This document shows positions 30,934-41,453 of a DNA stretch of 64,000 nucleotides, piece by piece. The first letter of the stretch is position 1; the number at the start of each line of letters is the position of its first letter. The translations under genes and the position numbers were made by a program. The notes under the pieces are model-generated. The model had not been told where the DNA came from. It did not search any database and saw only the letters and a list, made by a program, of their open reading frames with translations. Origin of the DNA: Diogma glabrata (Eukaryota > Arthropoda > Insecta > Diptera > Cylindrotomidae); assembly GCA_963693315.1 (NCBI GenBank), contig OY856186.1, positions 86,942,647 through 87,006,646 of the forward strand. The letters run 5' to 3'.

Positions 30934-31830
30934 TTATATATCTGTTGCACTATAAAAAGTGTTGTTGATCAAATTACTACGGATACTTCCTCCTCTTGCT
31001 CTAGAAGATGACACAATGTGATTTTCGAAATCACCATCATCAATTTCACTGTCGCTATCCTCTTCCAGTATTTCAAAGTTGTTTTGTAGATTCAATTTTT
31101 TTGCAACGTTGTGTAAAATAAAACAACATACTATAATTTGGACACTTTTTTTAAGGCCATAGCATATCAGTCCGCCACTTTTAGCTTGTTCAATAATTTT
31201 TCTAGTTTGCTTGTGTATCTTGTTATACCTTTTTTCACTGGGTGTTGATGGACTTATAAGAGGAGTCATCAAACAATGCTCTAGAGGATATCCACTATTA
31301 CCTAATAACCAACTATCCTCTGAAAAATCTGCTGAGTGCATAAAATTATAAACTGAAGAGCTTTTATAAATATGTGAGTCATGAGTTGAACCAGGCCATT
31401 TAACGACGACATCAGTAAATATAGCGTTTGAGTCAAACACCTAAAAGTATAATGAAAACATTAATACATACAAGTTGCACTTAACTTATAAATATTTAGC
31501 TATAGCTTTAATATAACTTACTGCTTGAACGTTAATCGAATAATAAGCTTTACGGTTAAAAAACGCATACGCATCTCGTACAGGGGGTTTTTGAATAGCG
31601 ATGTGTCTATTATGTGTCTATTACGGTCTACTATTATCCATCGATAGCACCAATTACATTAGGAAACCCATAATTATTGTAAAATCCATATTTTGCACGA
31701 GCCATTTCCTCTGCAGTTCTTGGAAACATAATAAATTTTTTGCTTTTCGTTACTAGTACAGATAAAAATTCTGCAAAAATTCTGGCTATAAGGTTCTTAA
31801 ATTTTGTACAATCTTTAACAAATTTCAAAA
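30934..31830 (-). pseudogene. PIF/Harbinger transposase (HARBI1-like), broken
   Basis: Exon 1 (31828 to about 31530) has KFIMFPRTAEEMARAKYGF and GFPNVIGAIDG with the first catalytic Asp. It is then interrupted by about 26 extra bases with stops (about 31610-31640). The frame resumes at AIQKPPVRDAYAFF and a GTAAGT donor. After an intron, exon 2 (31440-30934) carries WPGSTHDSHIY, LLGNSGYPL and PSEKRYNKIHKQTRKIIEQ. The second catalytic Asp (normally LLGDxGY) is Asn, and the RxFG part after the Glu is altered. The N-terminus is cut at the tandem duplication 31786-31935. Pairs with the Myb/SANT gene as one Harbinger system. Confidence 0.75.
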
Positions 31831-31935
31831 TCCATAATAGACATGAGTTCGAAAAATTTGGCTATAAGGTTCTTAAATTTTGTACAATCTTTAATAAATT
31901 TCAAAATCCATAATAGACATGAGTTCGAAAAATTT
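31786..31935. repeat. 75-bp direct duplication at a TE junction
   Basis: The stretch with TTCTTAAATTTTGTACAATC and CATAATAGACATGAGTTCG occurs twice in tandem (31786-31860, 31861-31935), differing at about one base. The first copy is the transposase N-terminus; the second leads straight into the gypsy gag relic. Confidence 0.85.
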
Positions 31936-33740
31936 GTTGCGATGTTTTACCGGGAAATTCTGTGTCTTTATAGGAATGTAGATTTCAACGAAAACTTGGA
32001 ATCTGATAGCTCTAAAGATGAAAAAATCACGGAAATAGCTATACAAAAGATTTCAATTATTGCCAACCATGATTCAACAGGTCATTCGGAAAAGGTCTTC
32101 TTATCCTCATACGATGCAAAAAAAACGAAACTCAGAAAATACTATTTCAGAACTCAAATATAATGAATTATTGAGTTAGCGAGGATGATCTCTTTATCTG
32201 AAGGATTACCGTTATGTGATAGGAAAAGTGTAAATAACGAACAAATTGCTAGGGTAATACAACCGCGTTCTTCTAATGCAAAAAGAAAAACTATGACACA
32301 AAAAAATAATCCTACTGATGCCGGTGGTTTGTCATCCAGATCCGATGGTCGATTGGAAATCTTCGGCATAAACAAATAAAACTTTTTGATGAAACTTACA
32401 CTAGTTCGTCTATTGAATGGTTTTTATATAGAGTGGAGCGTCTGGTTTGGGCTAATAATGTATGTCCCGACCAATTGGTAGAAAGATCACATTTACTCCT
32501 AAAGAATCCAGCTCTAGAGGGGTACTGGTTATCATTAGAGCGTAATGGTAATATAAGATGGTTAGATCTAAAAAATGATATGCTTGTCGCTTCTCGAATG
32601 CAAACTTCGAAAGAAAATTTTAAGGACTTTTATATCGATATTAGTGAATGTTCGTTGGGTCGTTTCGTGACCCATTGTCAGAGTCTGATATAGAATTCAT
32701 ATTGCGACGAAATATGAATATGTACTTCATTGTAATATAAGTTAGCTGGTAGGAATCTACCAGCATCTATAGGTGACTTGGTTAACCAATGCGTAGAAAT
32801 CGAAAATAAGTGCATGAGATTGCCATCAGAACAACAGCCTGTCCGGCGTTTTGTTAACGAGATCACACATCTTTCCTACACTAATAATTTTAATTTTCAA
32901 GATCAGGATACTCTTCTACCTTCTAATCCGTTTTTAAACACGATCCATTTTCACTTAATGAGGCATGTGTTACGACTGATATCAAACATTTTCCTTCTTA
33001 AGGAAAATGTTTATTTATTAATATTTTTAAAATACTGCACCTCACGTACGGTCATCACAAAATCCCAGCGGTTCCAATAATAGAAATCCCTCTGTAAATT
33101 TCATTAAGAGACAATCTGGAACTGAACAAAATTTTGTTAGGTATAGTTTTGGGTGTGGTACCTCTAATGTCACGAAATCAACCTGTTAAAATTGCTCTTC
33201 TCCCATCTTGGGAAATCATGTAGGAGAAGCGAGCTACGCGGATACTCAGTCTTCCCGTATATTGATCGATCCGTATCAGGGCTTTGACGGAAGAAGCAGC
33301 TACGAATACCTGTCCCGAGGTGAGGTGAAATCATCCATAAATAATACGTCCCAAACTAATCCTTGACCGAACTTCCAATACACGAGCAGTAATCGATTCT
33401 ATAGAATCGATTACTGAATTAATTACTTTACTAAATCGCCCATATGCCGCGTCCTCCTACCAAAGGTTATTGGACAGTGGTGCAAACATAAGTATGTTAG
33501 GTTAGGACTTAGGTGTATGATCTGAGGTTTTTTTCGATAATGAAAAAGTTAAAATACACTATTTACCTAGTTTTCTAAACACCGCTAGTGAAGAGAAGCA
33601 GCGTATTTTAGGACAAGTTTTCCTACCAGTGTACTGCTTTGGTAAGACCAAACGGTTGCGCTTGAATTTAGCTCCTGAACTTACTCAACCATTCCACTTA
33701 GATATGGATTTTTGGGATCTGTTTGGGTTAGCTCCACTCA
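31936..33740 (+). pseudogene. decayed Ty3/gypsy gag-protease
   Basis: Gag-like frames separated by stops and shifts: RMISLSEGLPLCDRKSVNNE (about 32180), IEWFLYRVERLVWANN and NIRWLDLKNDMLVASRMQ (32400-32640), VNEITHL (about 32860). A CxxC knuckle remnant is near 33150. A protease segment includes LLDSGANISML (about 33465-33500), then ILGQVFLPV and DMDFWDLFGLAP (to 33740). Residue order and the FWDLFGL/FFNAFGL tail resemble the RING-Gag element at 690-5755, so it may be a relative, but no RING finger is visible. RT and later domains are missing. Confidence 0.65.
33388..33415. repeat. 28-bp perfect palindrome
   Basis: AGTAATCGATTCTA followed by its exact reverse complement, no loop. It lies in the gag-protease relic between knuckle and protease. 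Confidence 0.9.
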
Positions 33741-33950
33741 TTTGTTTTTTCATATTAACCTTAAAAAAGTTAAACACCGTATTGGTTGAATGGACTAGCG
33801 CTTGATAGCTTAAAAAATCACAATTAACTATTTTAAATTATATAAGTTTTATGTTAATAATTATTAAGCTCAATAATATTTCATCTAAAATATTCTATTT
33901 TAAACAATCAATAATGACTATACAAACGTGACTTAGGATGTTAATTAGAA

Positions 33951-36328
33951 TTTTTTTTTTTTTATTGGAGGGCCAATTGAGACTTGCAGTTCAAGTAGCA
34001 CTGCGACCTGAAGGTCTATTGTGCTTACCCTGATTGTTTTATTAGTCAGTCGTCGTCTGAGCCGTTACTGGTTGTATTCTGTCATCCAAGTTGAGACTTT
34101 TAATAAAATTAATTAGCTCAATTGGAGTGACGTTTTGTGGTAATGGAAGTGTTAGTCTTCTATGACCAAGTTGGTTGTATCTGTGCCAAAAGAGTTCAGG
34201 ACAGCTGCAGATGACGTGTTCCATCGTTTCCGCGTCCGAGTAGCAGAATCTACACCTGTCGGAAACAACAAGGCCCATTTAGTTAAGATGGTGGTTTAAA
34301 GGACCATGTCCAGTAACGCACCACGTTAAAATTCTTAGAGACTCTCTGTTTAAGTCGATTGTTTTTAAGGGTGGAACAGGGAGGTTACCTAGAAACTTTT
34401 TAGAGTGTACTAGTCCCTCTCTGCTTCTCCATAATTTAGCATTTTGGTCCTGTTCCCATGTTTGAATTGTGCTTTTGAGCGAACTCTTGGCTATTCCGAA
34501 GCATGGTTCCGGTCCAACAAACTTTTTATCGGCACCTTGCTTTGCTAAAGCGTCAGCGATAGCATTTTCTTGTGCTCCTGTGTGGCTAGGTGCCCACACA
34601 AGTGTTGCTATATTATTGCAGGAGATTTTTAGTAGATTTTGGTAGCATTCCCATACCAGTTTTGAATCAAAGCGCGTAGATTTTAGTGCCAAGAGTGCTG
34701 CTTGGCTGTCAGAGATAATATATGTTTCAATATTTTGGTATTTTCTTTCAGCACATAGAAAAGCGCAACTGCTAATGGCAAATATTTCGGCTTGAGGTGC
34801 CTAGGGCAACCGTTTGCTTTGTTCTAGGCACAAACACTCCTGCTCCCGTGCCCATATTGGTTCGAGAACCATCTGTGTACCAGATGCTGGTGTTATGTGG
34901 CAGTGTCCGTATGTAGTTTTTAATACGATATCTGGCCAATATCTTGACATCAAAGTGCCTGTCTAAATCTATTGTTTTTGGCATACAATCCAAAATATGG
35001 TATGTATGCATTTCATCTTGTAATTCAGAAAGGATTTTAAGGTGTCCAGTTAGATTACCCGGCTTAAACCTTTCTATGAGCTGCAGTCTATGAACGCTCA
35101 ACACCGCTACAGATTTTACTTGTAGGTGCAATGGAGAAAGCTTTAGAAGAATTTCCATTGCTGACGTTGGCGTGGTTTTGAAAGCACCTGTGGCACTAAG
35201 ACACACAAGCCTTTGTATTTTTGTAAACATATTTTGAGCAGTTATTTGGCGCGTTTTAGGCCACCAAACTGAAACTGCATATGTTAGATTTGGTTTAATA
35301 AGACTTTGGTGCAACCAAAGTATCATTTTTGGGCTAGGACCCCATGTTTTCCCAAACAGGTTTCTGCATGTGAAGGAAACTGTGTTTGTCTTATCGGAGA
35401 TATATTTCAAGTGTGAGTTCCAGGTTAGTTTGCTATCCAGGATCACACCAAATATCTAACCTCTTTTGATGTTTGTATTGGATCACCGTTTAGAACAGGA
35501 GAAATGAAATTAAAGTTTCTCCTGTTTGTGAAAACGACAATGCTTGTTTTTTGTGGGTTGATCGACAGTCCCAATCTGTTGCACCACTTTGAAACAATAT
35601 TAAGAGCTGTCTGGGTTCGACCAGCGACAATCGAGTCATGTTTCCCTCTAACCACGACTGCCAAGTCGTCGGGATAGCCTACAGTGTTGAAGCCGGAATC
35701 ATTAAGCTTAGTGAGGAGATCATCAGCCACCATTAGCCAAAGCAGCGGAGAGAGCACGCCCCCTTGCGGGCAGCCTCTAGATGCCGTAACAGTCACTGAA
35801 TAATCACCTAGTGTAGCCGTTATCTTCCAACTCTGTAGCATCTTGATAATCCACGCAATGATAAGCGGGTTTATATTTTTCTTTGTGGCCATTTCAATGA
35901 TAGCATTGAAGTGGACATTGTCAAACGCTCCTTGTATGTGCATAAATGTACAAAAAAGTGCCTCCTTATAGTTTAGGGTGCTCTCAATTTCTTTCACTAT
36001 TTTGTGCACCGCCGTTTCAGTAGATTTCCCAGTCTGATAGGCGTGCTGGCTAGAGTTGAGAGGGTTTTGTTTAAGACAAACATGACGGATGTGATAATCC
36101 AACATATTTTCCATTGTTTTTAATAGAAAAGATGTAAGACTTATGGGTCTGTATGATTTGGCTTCATTAGGTTTTTTCCTGGGTTAGGTATAAAAACAAC
36201 TTTGGTTTCTCGCCATATCTGAGGAATGTAAGCAAGGCGAAAGCTTGCTTTGAACCAACGCATGAGATATGGAAGAATGATTGTTAGACCTTTTTGCAGA
36301 AATGCCGGAAAAATTCCATCACCTCCTG
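33951..36328 (-). pseudogene. 5'-truncated LINE with RT and RNase H
   Basis: Non-LTR retrotransposon of the I/LOA/jockey group. It begins in RT at GGDGIFPAFLQ (about 36328) and continues SYRPISLTS, CTFMHIQGAFDNV, GCPQGGVLSPLLW, GYPDDLAVVV. RNase H follows (WYTDGSRTNMG, LVWAPSHTGAQENAIADALA) and then a C-terminal CRFCYSDAETMEHVICSCP motif. The first RT aspartate (usually LDIxGAFD) is His, there are shifts near 35445 and 34700-34770, and a stop separates 34279 from 34278. The 3' tail is A13 (T at 33951-33963). GTTAATTAGAAT flanks it at 33940-33951 and 36328-36339 as target duplication. Confidence 0.85.
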
Positions 36329-36348
36329 TTAATTAGAATAATAACTTT

Positions 36349-36437
36349 GACAATACTTTGTGTGAATTCATAGAATGGAAAACAGTTAATTAGAATAGAA
36401 ATGTTCCTCATTCTATGAATTCACACAAAGTATTGTC
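36349..36437. repeat. 29-bp inverted repeat (hairpin) beside LINE target
   Basis: Perfect 29-base arms 36349-36377 and 36409-36437 (outer ends GACAATACTTTG / CAAAGTATTGTC) with a 31-base loop. The loop holds a further copy of GTTAATTAGAAT, the motif duplicated around the LINE. Confidence 0.9.
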
Positions 36438-36565
36438 TAGAAATTTAATGCAAAAAATCCCATATAATGTAAAAACATTTCCATAATATGGAGTCTAATG
36501 ACAGTGGAAAATTCAGCTTAAGTAAAAAATAAATAAATGATGAAGAAGTTTCAACTTTGAAATTG

Positions 36566-36656
36566 TCATCGCCTCAACGGCATAATCGATAGCGTGTCTG
36601 CCCAAGGATTCGAGCCGGGCACTGACGAGTGTAGGTTCGAATCCCATCCGAAACAC
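36566..36656 (+). repeat. tRNA-Arg-like SINE head
   Basis: CGCCTCAACGGCATAATCGA, then TAGCGTGTCTGCCCAAGGAT, and a perfect B box GGTTCGAATCC (36634-36644), in the order and spacing of a tRNA (closest by eye to tRNA-Arg). Stems are imperfect. The region after it to 37563 is AT-rich with no recognised feature. Confidence 0.6.
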
Positions 36657-37563
36657 GAAAAATGTGAATTGGAGCTTTTTTCTGAGAAACTTCAAACCAT
36701 ACCTTTGAATTGAAAAAATTCCAATTCTTTACTTACTTGAGTTTAATTGATCTAAAAAATCCAAAATAAATTCTATTTTATTTTAAAATACAAGAAACTT
36801 GTTCTCGCTGAGAAATCCAATTATCGAGTATGTAATTATAATACATAATAATTACATTATATTAATGATACATATAGCTTTTTTTATTTATACATCATTT
36901 AAACGGATAAATATAACAGAAACAGACAAATTGTATTTGAATATTAAATGCAAATAAATTGTTAGATCAAACAAATTTGAATTCTGAAATTACATGTCTG
37001 TGTTTTCAAAAATACTTACAAATTATACCTGACATGTTATTCTCCTTAGTATTTCATTTTATTTATTTATTAAACAAAATAACAAAAAATAAATTAATTA
37101 TTTACATTTTTTCATGTTCTTCAACCCTTATGAAATCATAAAATATTTATCTAATGCACTTTTCCAGCAAAAATGTTTAACATCTGTTTCAAGCAAAACA
37201 AAAAATTTAATTTAATTTAACAAAATGCTATTCATTAAAATATTAAAAATTTACATTTTTTTAAAACAATAACCTCACTTTTTTCATAGGTGATATTGTA
37301 AGCAAATTTGTTTGGATTGATTTCAATTTTTTACTCTTGTGGTAAAGTGGATATAGTTTATGGCAACATATCGAAATAGGCTCTCGTAGAAATATAGCTA
37401 AAGTTTCATTACATTTTTGGTTTTTATACTATCGTTTATAAAATATATTTTGTTTTGGAACGGGTAAGTGCTGCGACACGACCCACACTAAAAAAAGGTT
37501 CTCTAGTTATAAGAAGAAAATCATAGGGAAGAAAATGAATTCTTAATTTAATTTTTTTTGCAG
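36657..37563. other. AT-rich DNA, nothing recognised
   Basis: No coding, repeat or RNA signal that I can support. Confidence 0.4.
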
Positions 37564-37645
37564 GTCGATGGTCATGATTCTGGTACAGAATCAGATGGTG
37601 ATTTAGCTCCAGATGAAAATGTACATGAACGAGAAATAGAATTAA
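37564..37645 (+). other. candidate internal exon of an unidentified gene
   Basis: A T-rich tract ending TTTTTTTGCAG precedes an 82-base open stretch rich in Asp/Glu (contains HDSGTESDGDLAPDENVHE), which runs into AATTAA|GTGAGT, a good donor. Base composition is distinctly less AT-rich than the flanks and there is no TE motif. It could be an acidic linker exon of a host gene or of a decayed TE. Length is 27 codons plus one base. Function not recognised. Confidence 0.35.
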
Positions 37646-38179
37646 GTGAGTTAAAAAACTTTTGCTTTAAATAATTTATTTAAAACTTATACAAATATTT
37701 TGTTTTTTATTATTGTGTCATACCAAAGATATTCGAAGGAAAACTCAAGTCCTTCAAATGACCTTCTTTTCCTTGTTAATTTATAAGTTTTATATAAGAA
37801 AAGAATTTGTTAGGATACTAGTATGGAATGTTTTTGATATAAAAAGCTTATTTCTATTAAAAGAAAAATATAAATTTGTTTGTTTGAATTTTTTATTATT
37901 TCAATTTGATAGATGACAAGGGTAGCTTACTCTAATTTTGATCGATGGATAAATTTATAAAGGCGAAATTCTTTTGTATTTTAGTTGATATGTGTCAATG
38001 TGTTTTATCCAATCAGTTAATCGGGTTAGAATTTTACTAAATAGGATTTTAAATCGTGATAATGTTTCAAATTTATGGGATATTTTTTTAAAGGGTGATA
38101 AGCGTTAAACATTTTGTTTCCTGTTTCGAATGAATGCTTAAATTGTTTTAGGTATATAGCACAGTTTTATTCGGATCCT

Positions 38180-39060
38180 TGAGGAGCTACAAAGAATTAT
38201 TATTGTGTTGTGTAATAGGAATTACAATATGTGTCACAGTAACGATTAGATACATTTTTAGACCTAGCTTCCACAACAATATGTGTTTTGAAGTGTTGGA
38301 GTCACTTTTTAGTATGATAGTGTGGGCTCTTTTCATTTTAGATGTTTGTTATAACCGACTGACGAATAAAACGGAGAAAAGAATATATTTGAGGTAGTAT
38401 ACATCCGCTTTGCTCACTGTGAGGATAATTGTTACGATATTTATAATAAATGACATTTATTAAGAACTAGGAGATAAACAGCAGTCCGACCATGTTTTCG
38501 GCAATCAAGTTTAAAATGAAGTGCTATGATTAAGGACTTGGAGTCTTAAGAAGAATGAACTATTTTATCCATTCAGAAGGCCGAGTTTTCTGCACTTTCT
38601 GTTTGTCATTGCCGTTATTTATTTGTCCCAGAGTAAGCCATTGAAAATTGTGACTCCCTATATAGGAATGCTTTGCATTCACCGATTTGTCCACACATGA
38701 TAATGAGTTGTTGTTGGGGAACATCATTTACAGTTTTTTCCTTTGAAGATATGAGCATGATTAACTTGTATAGTCTACTTTCATATGCACAGCTACTTTT
38801 TATGGTCTTGGCAATTTTCAACAGCTCGTTAATACACATTAAAAATAAAAAAAGGGTACAATTGAGCCGTGAAGTATACCAGCGTAGAAAATTATTTTTA
38901 AATATTAAGATCGAGGTGTTCAAACTAAATTATATTCTAAGAAATACTGGGTGTGATAGATTCGAACTTCGCTTAGTTCTGCAACTTCGGTATTTTGCAC
39001 GAATCTTGTGAGTTTATTAACCTCAAGACCAGTGAAGTTGATCGGCATATTCAAAGTCCT
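38180..39060 (-). pseudogene. highly decayed jockey-like LINE copy
   Basis: Minus-strand relic of the family at 10590 and 48812. 38200-38310 matches its 3' untranslated region (GGAATTACAATATGTGTCAC as at 61340). 38575-38700 matches the C-terminal coding region seen at 10780-10900 (GGCCGAGTTTT, CCCAGAGTAAGCCA). 38820-38890 matches the region around 11190-11240 (ACACATTAAAAATA, TGAGCCGTGAAGTATACCAG). No frame survives. 37646-38179 before it is AT-rich with no recognised feature. Confidence 0.65.
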
Positions 39061-39768
39061 TGAAAATGTATCTGCCACTGCATTTTACCAGAGACATAAA
39101 AACTGATTTATTTTACAATTCGTTTGTGCGTTAAACGTTGCATATACACTCAGACTGAAATGAATAATGCACTCTTGGTTCAAAAAAAGCCCTCGTTTCG
39201 CGTCGGAGTTCCATAAGAACCACGAGTGTAGTCTTCTTCGTTCAGCTCTCGATATTTAATAGTTATTTATATATCGATTTATATATCGCTGAAAGAAAAA
39301 GAGCATGCCAGCGGTTCATATACAACCCCGACGCGTTGAGAGGGCTTTTATTGAACCATGGTTGTAATTAACACTGTGAATTCCTGATAATGGAATCACC
39401 ATCAGAAATATTTGAGGAGTTTCGTACCTTGAGCTTAAATTTACGACTAGCTGCAATCTGTAAGTTCGATTACGCCTCTCCTTAACCCATCACAAATGTT
39501 GAAATTTACACAAAAGCACTCCGTAAAGTACTACTCTGCAAGAGATTGGATTCAAATAGGCAAAGAGTAGAATCTCTGACAACCCCAAAATTCGGAAGAA
39601 CCAAGGCCATCACCACATCAAATGCACATCACTTCAAATATAATTATTACATATAAAAATTAAAATGTTTCACTCACCTCAACATTTGTAATTGATCCAA
39701 CACTCCATGCTTCTTCTTTACTAGTTAATCATAGTGTTGAACGATTGTTGAACAATATCAATAATTCA
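39061..39768. other. no gene recognised
   Basis: Less AT-rich than average in places (39150-39370) but no frame, domain or repeat can be supported. Confidence 0.35.
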
Positions 39769-40541
39769 ATATGTATATTGGTGCTATTACACACAAATTA
39801 TATTCAGCTCCCGCATAATCAATTTTGCAGTTACCATAATCTGAAAAGTTGATGGAAAATATTTTGTATGAGAAAAAGAGGGATAGCATGCCCGAAATAG
39901 ATATAAAAAATGCAAGAAAAGTTAACTGATAGCAACTGACTTTATGAAAAATTATTTGGTTTACCAATTAACTGCTAGAAAATTGTCAGATGATTTCATC
40001 TGTAAATCCAACCGGTTTAAAACCGATCACATCACATCACATTAATTGATTTTATATTAAAATCATAATAAAAATTATATTATATTAGGTATAAAAAGAT
40101 TAAATACATATTTTCAAGATTTTAATGTGAAAATTTTACGTTTTCTTTACGTATTTCCGATTCAAATTTTGTTTTCAAATTTTAGCCCATTTTCTTATTG
40201 TACAAGCTATACAACAATTGCTCTATAATTACATTTTATTTTTGTGGTCGCCATTTTGTTGTTTCATTTACTTTTACATTATATAGTTTATTTACAATTT
40301 GTATACCACTAATTTAGATATAATCGATTATATAATATAATATTATTACTAAATACTAAACAGCTAATCATTTTTTTAGAAATTGTTGTTTAAAATATTA
40401 TTATTACTTCGTAAAATTATTTTTATTTTCTTGCAGTTTTTGATCTTTTCGCCATCTACAGTCAAAAAAAATAAATACTATCATCTGAAAAGTTGATGAT
40501 AGCAACTGAATTTAATTTGTGTGTAATAGCACCATTATACA
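39769..40541. mobile_element. small inverted-repeat element (MITE-like)
   Basis: The left arm 39769-39808 (GGTGCTATTACACACAAATT core) reappears as reverse complement at 40503-40541 (AATTTGTGTGTAATAGCACC). About 770 bp in all, no coding capacity. TCTGAAAAGTTGATG is repeated near 39838 and 40483. Exact ends and target duplication could not be set. Confidence 0.5.
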
Positions 40542-41044
40542 AATCGTTGCGCCTAATGTACATGCGATTGTTGAATAAAAAAAATAATATGATATGAATC
40601 AATTGATGCGCCAAAGCTGTATAGGAGAACTAGTTCCATTGGAATACCAATGGAATCGGTATGGCAGGCCGCGCACCTAGTTCAATTTTGAAACCTTAGC
40701 TAGCTTCAGCCTGCGGGAACGAGATATTATACCTGCCGCCCAGTACAAATTACGTGAATTGTACGCGTGTATCGTTTATCTACTAGATCTAAGATCAAAA
40801 GAAAAAGTGAAAAAAGAGGACACTGGCGGCCCTACATGGCGAAGAAGCCACGACCATCACGAATCCCATAATTTATTTATTTAATACGGAAAGCAAAAAC
40901 AAAATCATTCCCTTTAGGCAGACTGACCCCGGTTAAAGAATTCATTCAAAAGCAGAATAAAACCTAAAAATAAAGATTAGTAAACATAAACTCACACCAG
41001 GCTAGTAATCGATGCCGTTCCTCCTTCCTTGTCGGATTAGCAGT
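40542..41044. other. GC-richer unique stretch, possible untranslated exon
   Basis: About 40650-40860 is clearly less AT-rich than the surroundings but has no long frame; it contains the short run ATGGCGAAGAAGCCACGACC. It could be part of a host transcript or an old TE. No domain seen. Confidence 0.25.
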
Positions 41045-41453
41045 TCATCTCTAAAGATCAATCATACAAACGAACTTATAAAAAACTGCTGAATCAGACG
41101 GTTGCGGATGAAAATTGAACGAATTGTACGTAAAACTCACAACAAACGGCTGAATGCGGTTGTGGTTAAAAGAGGGTCGAATAATACGTAACAATTATAA
41201 AAACGGTTGAATAATGCGGTTGTGGATGCAGGATGAGTAATTATATCAATATAAAACTATTGAATTATGTGATTGTGGATGAATGATGAGTATATAAAAC
41301 TATTGAATCATGCGATGGTGGATGAATGTTGAACCAATTGTAGCAATATAAACTCGTTGAATTATGTGATTGTGGATAAATGTTGAGCAGATTGTAGCAA
41401 TACAGAATCGTTGAAATAGGTGATTGTGGATGAATGATGAGTAATTGTATCAA
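41045..41453. repeat. ~55-bp minisatellite, left block
   Basis: Degenerate units ACTATTGAATCATGCGATGG, then TGGATGAATGATGAGTAATT, recur about every 50-60 bases. The array is split by the CACTG-ended transposon and continues at 44645-45010. Confidence 0.8.

Noticed and set aside
38179..38397. 72-codon frame with a hydrophobic segment
   Set aside because: Overlaps the minus-strand LINE 3' region that is shared with 61300 and 30700; not a gene.
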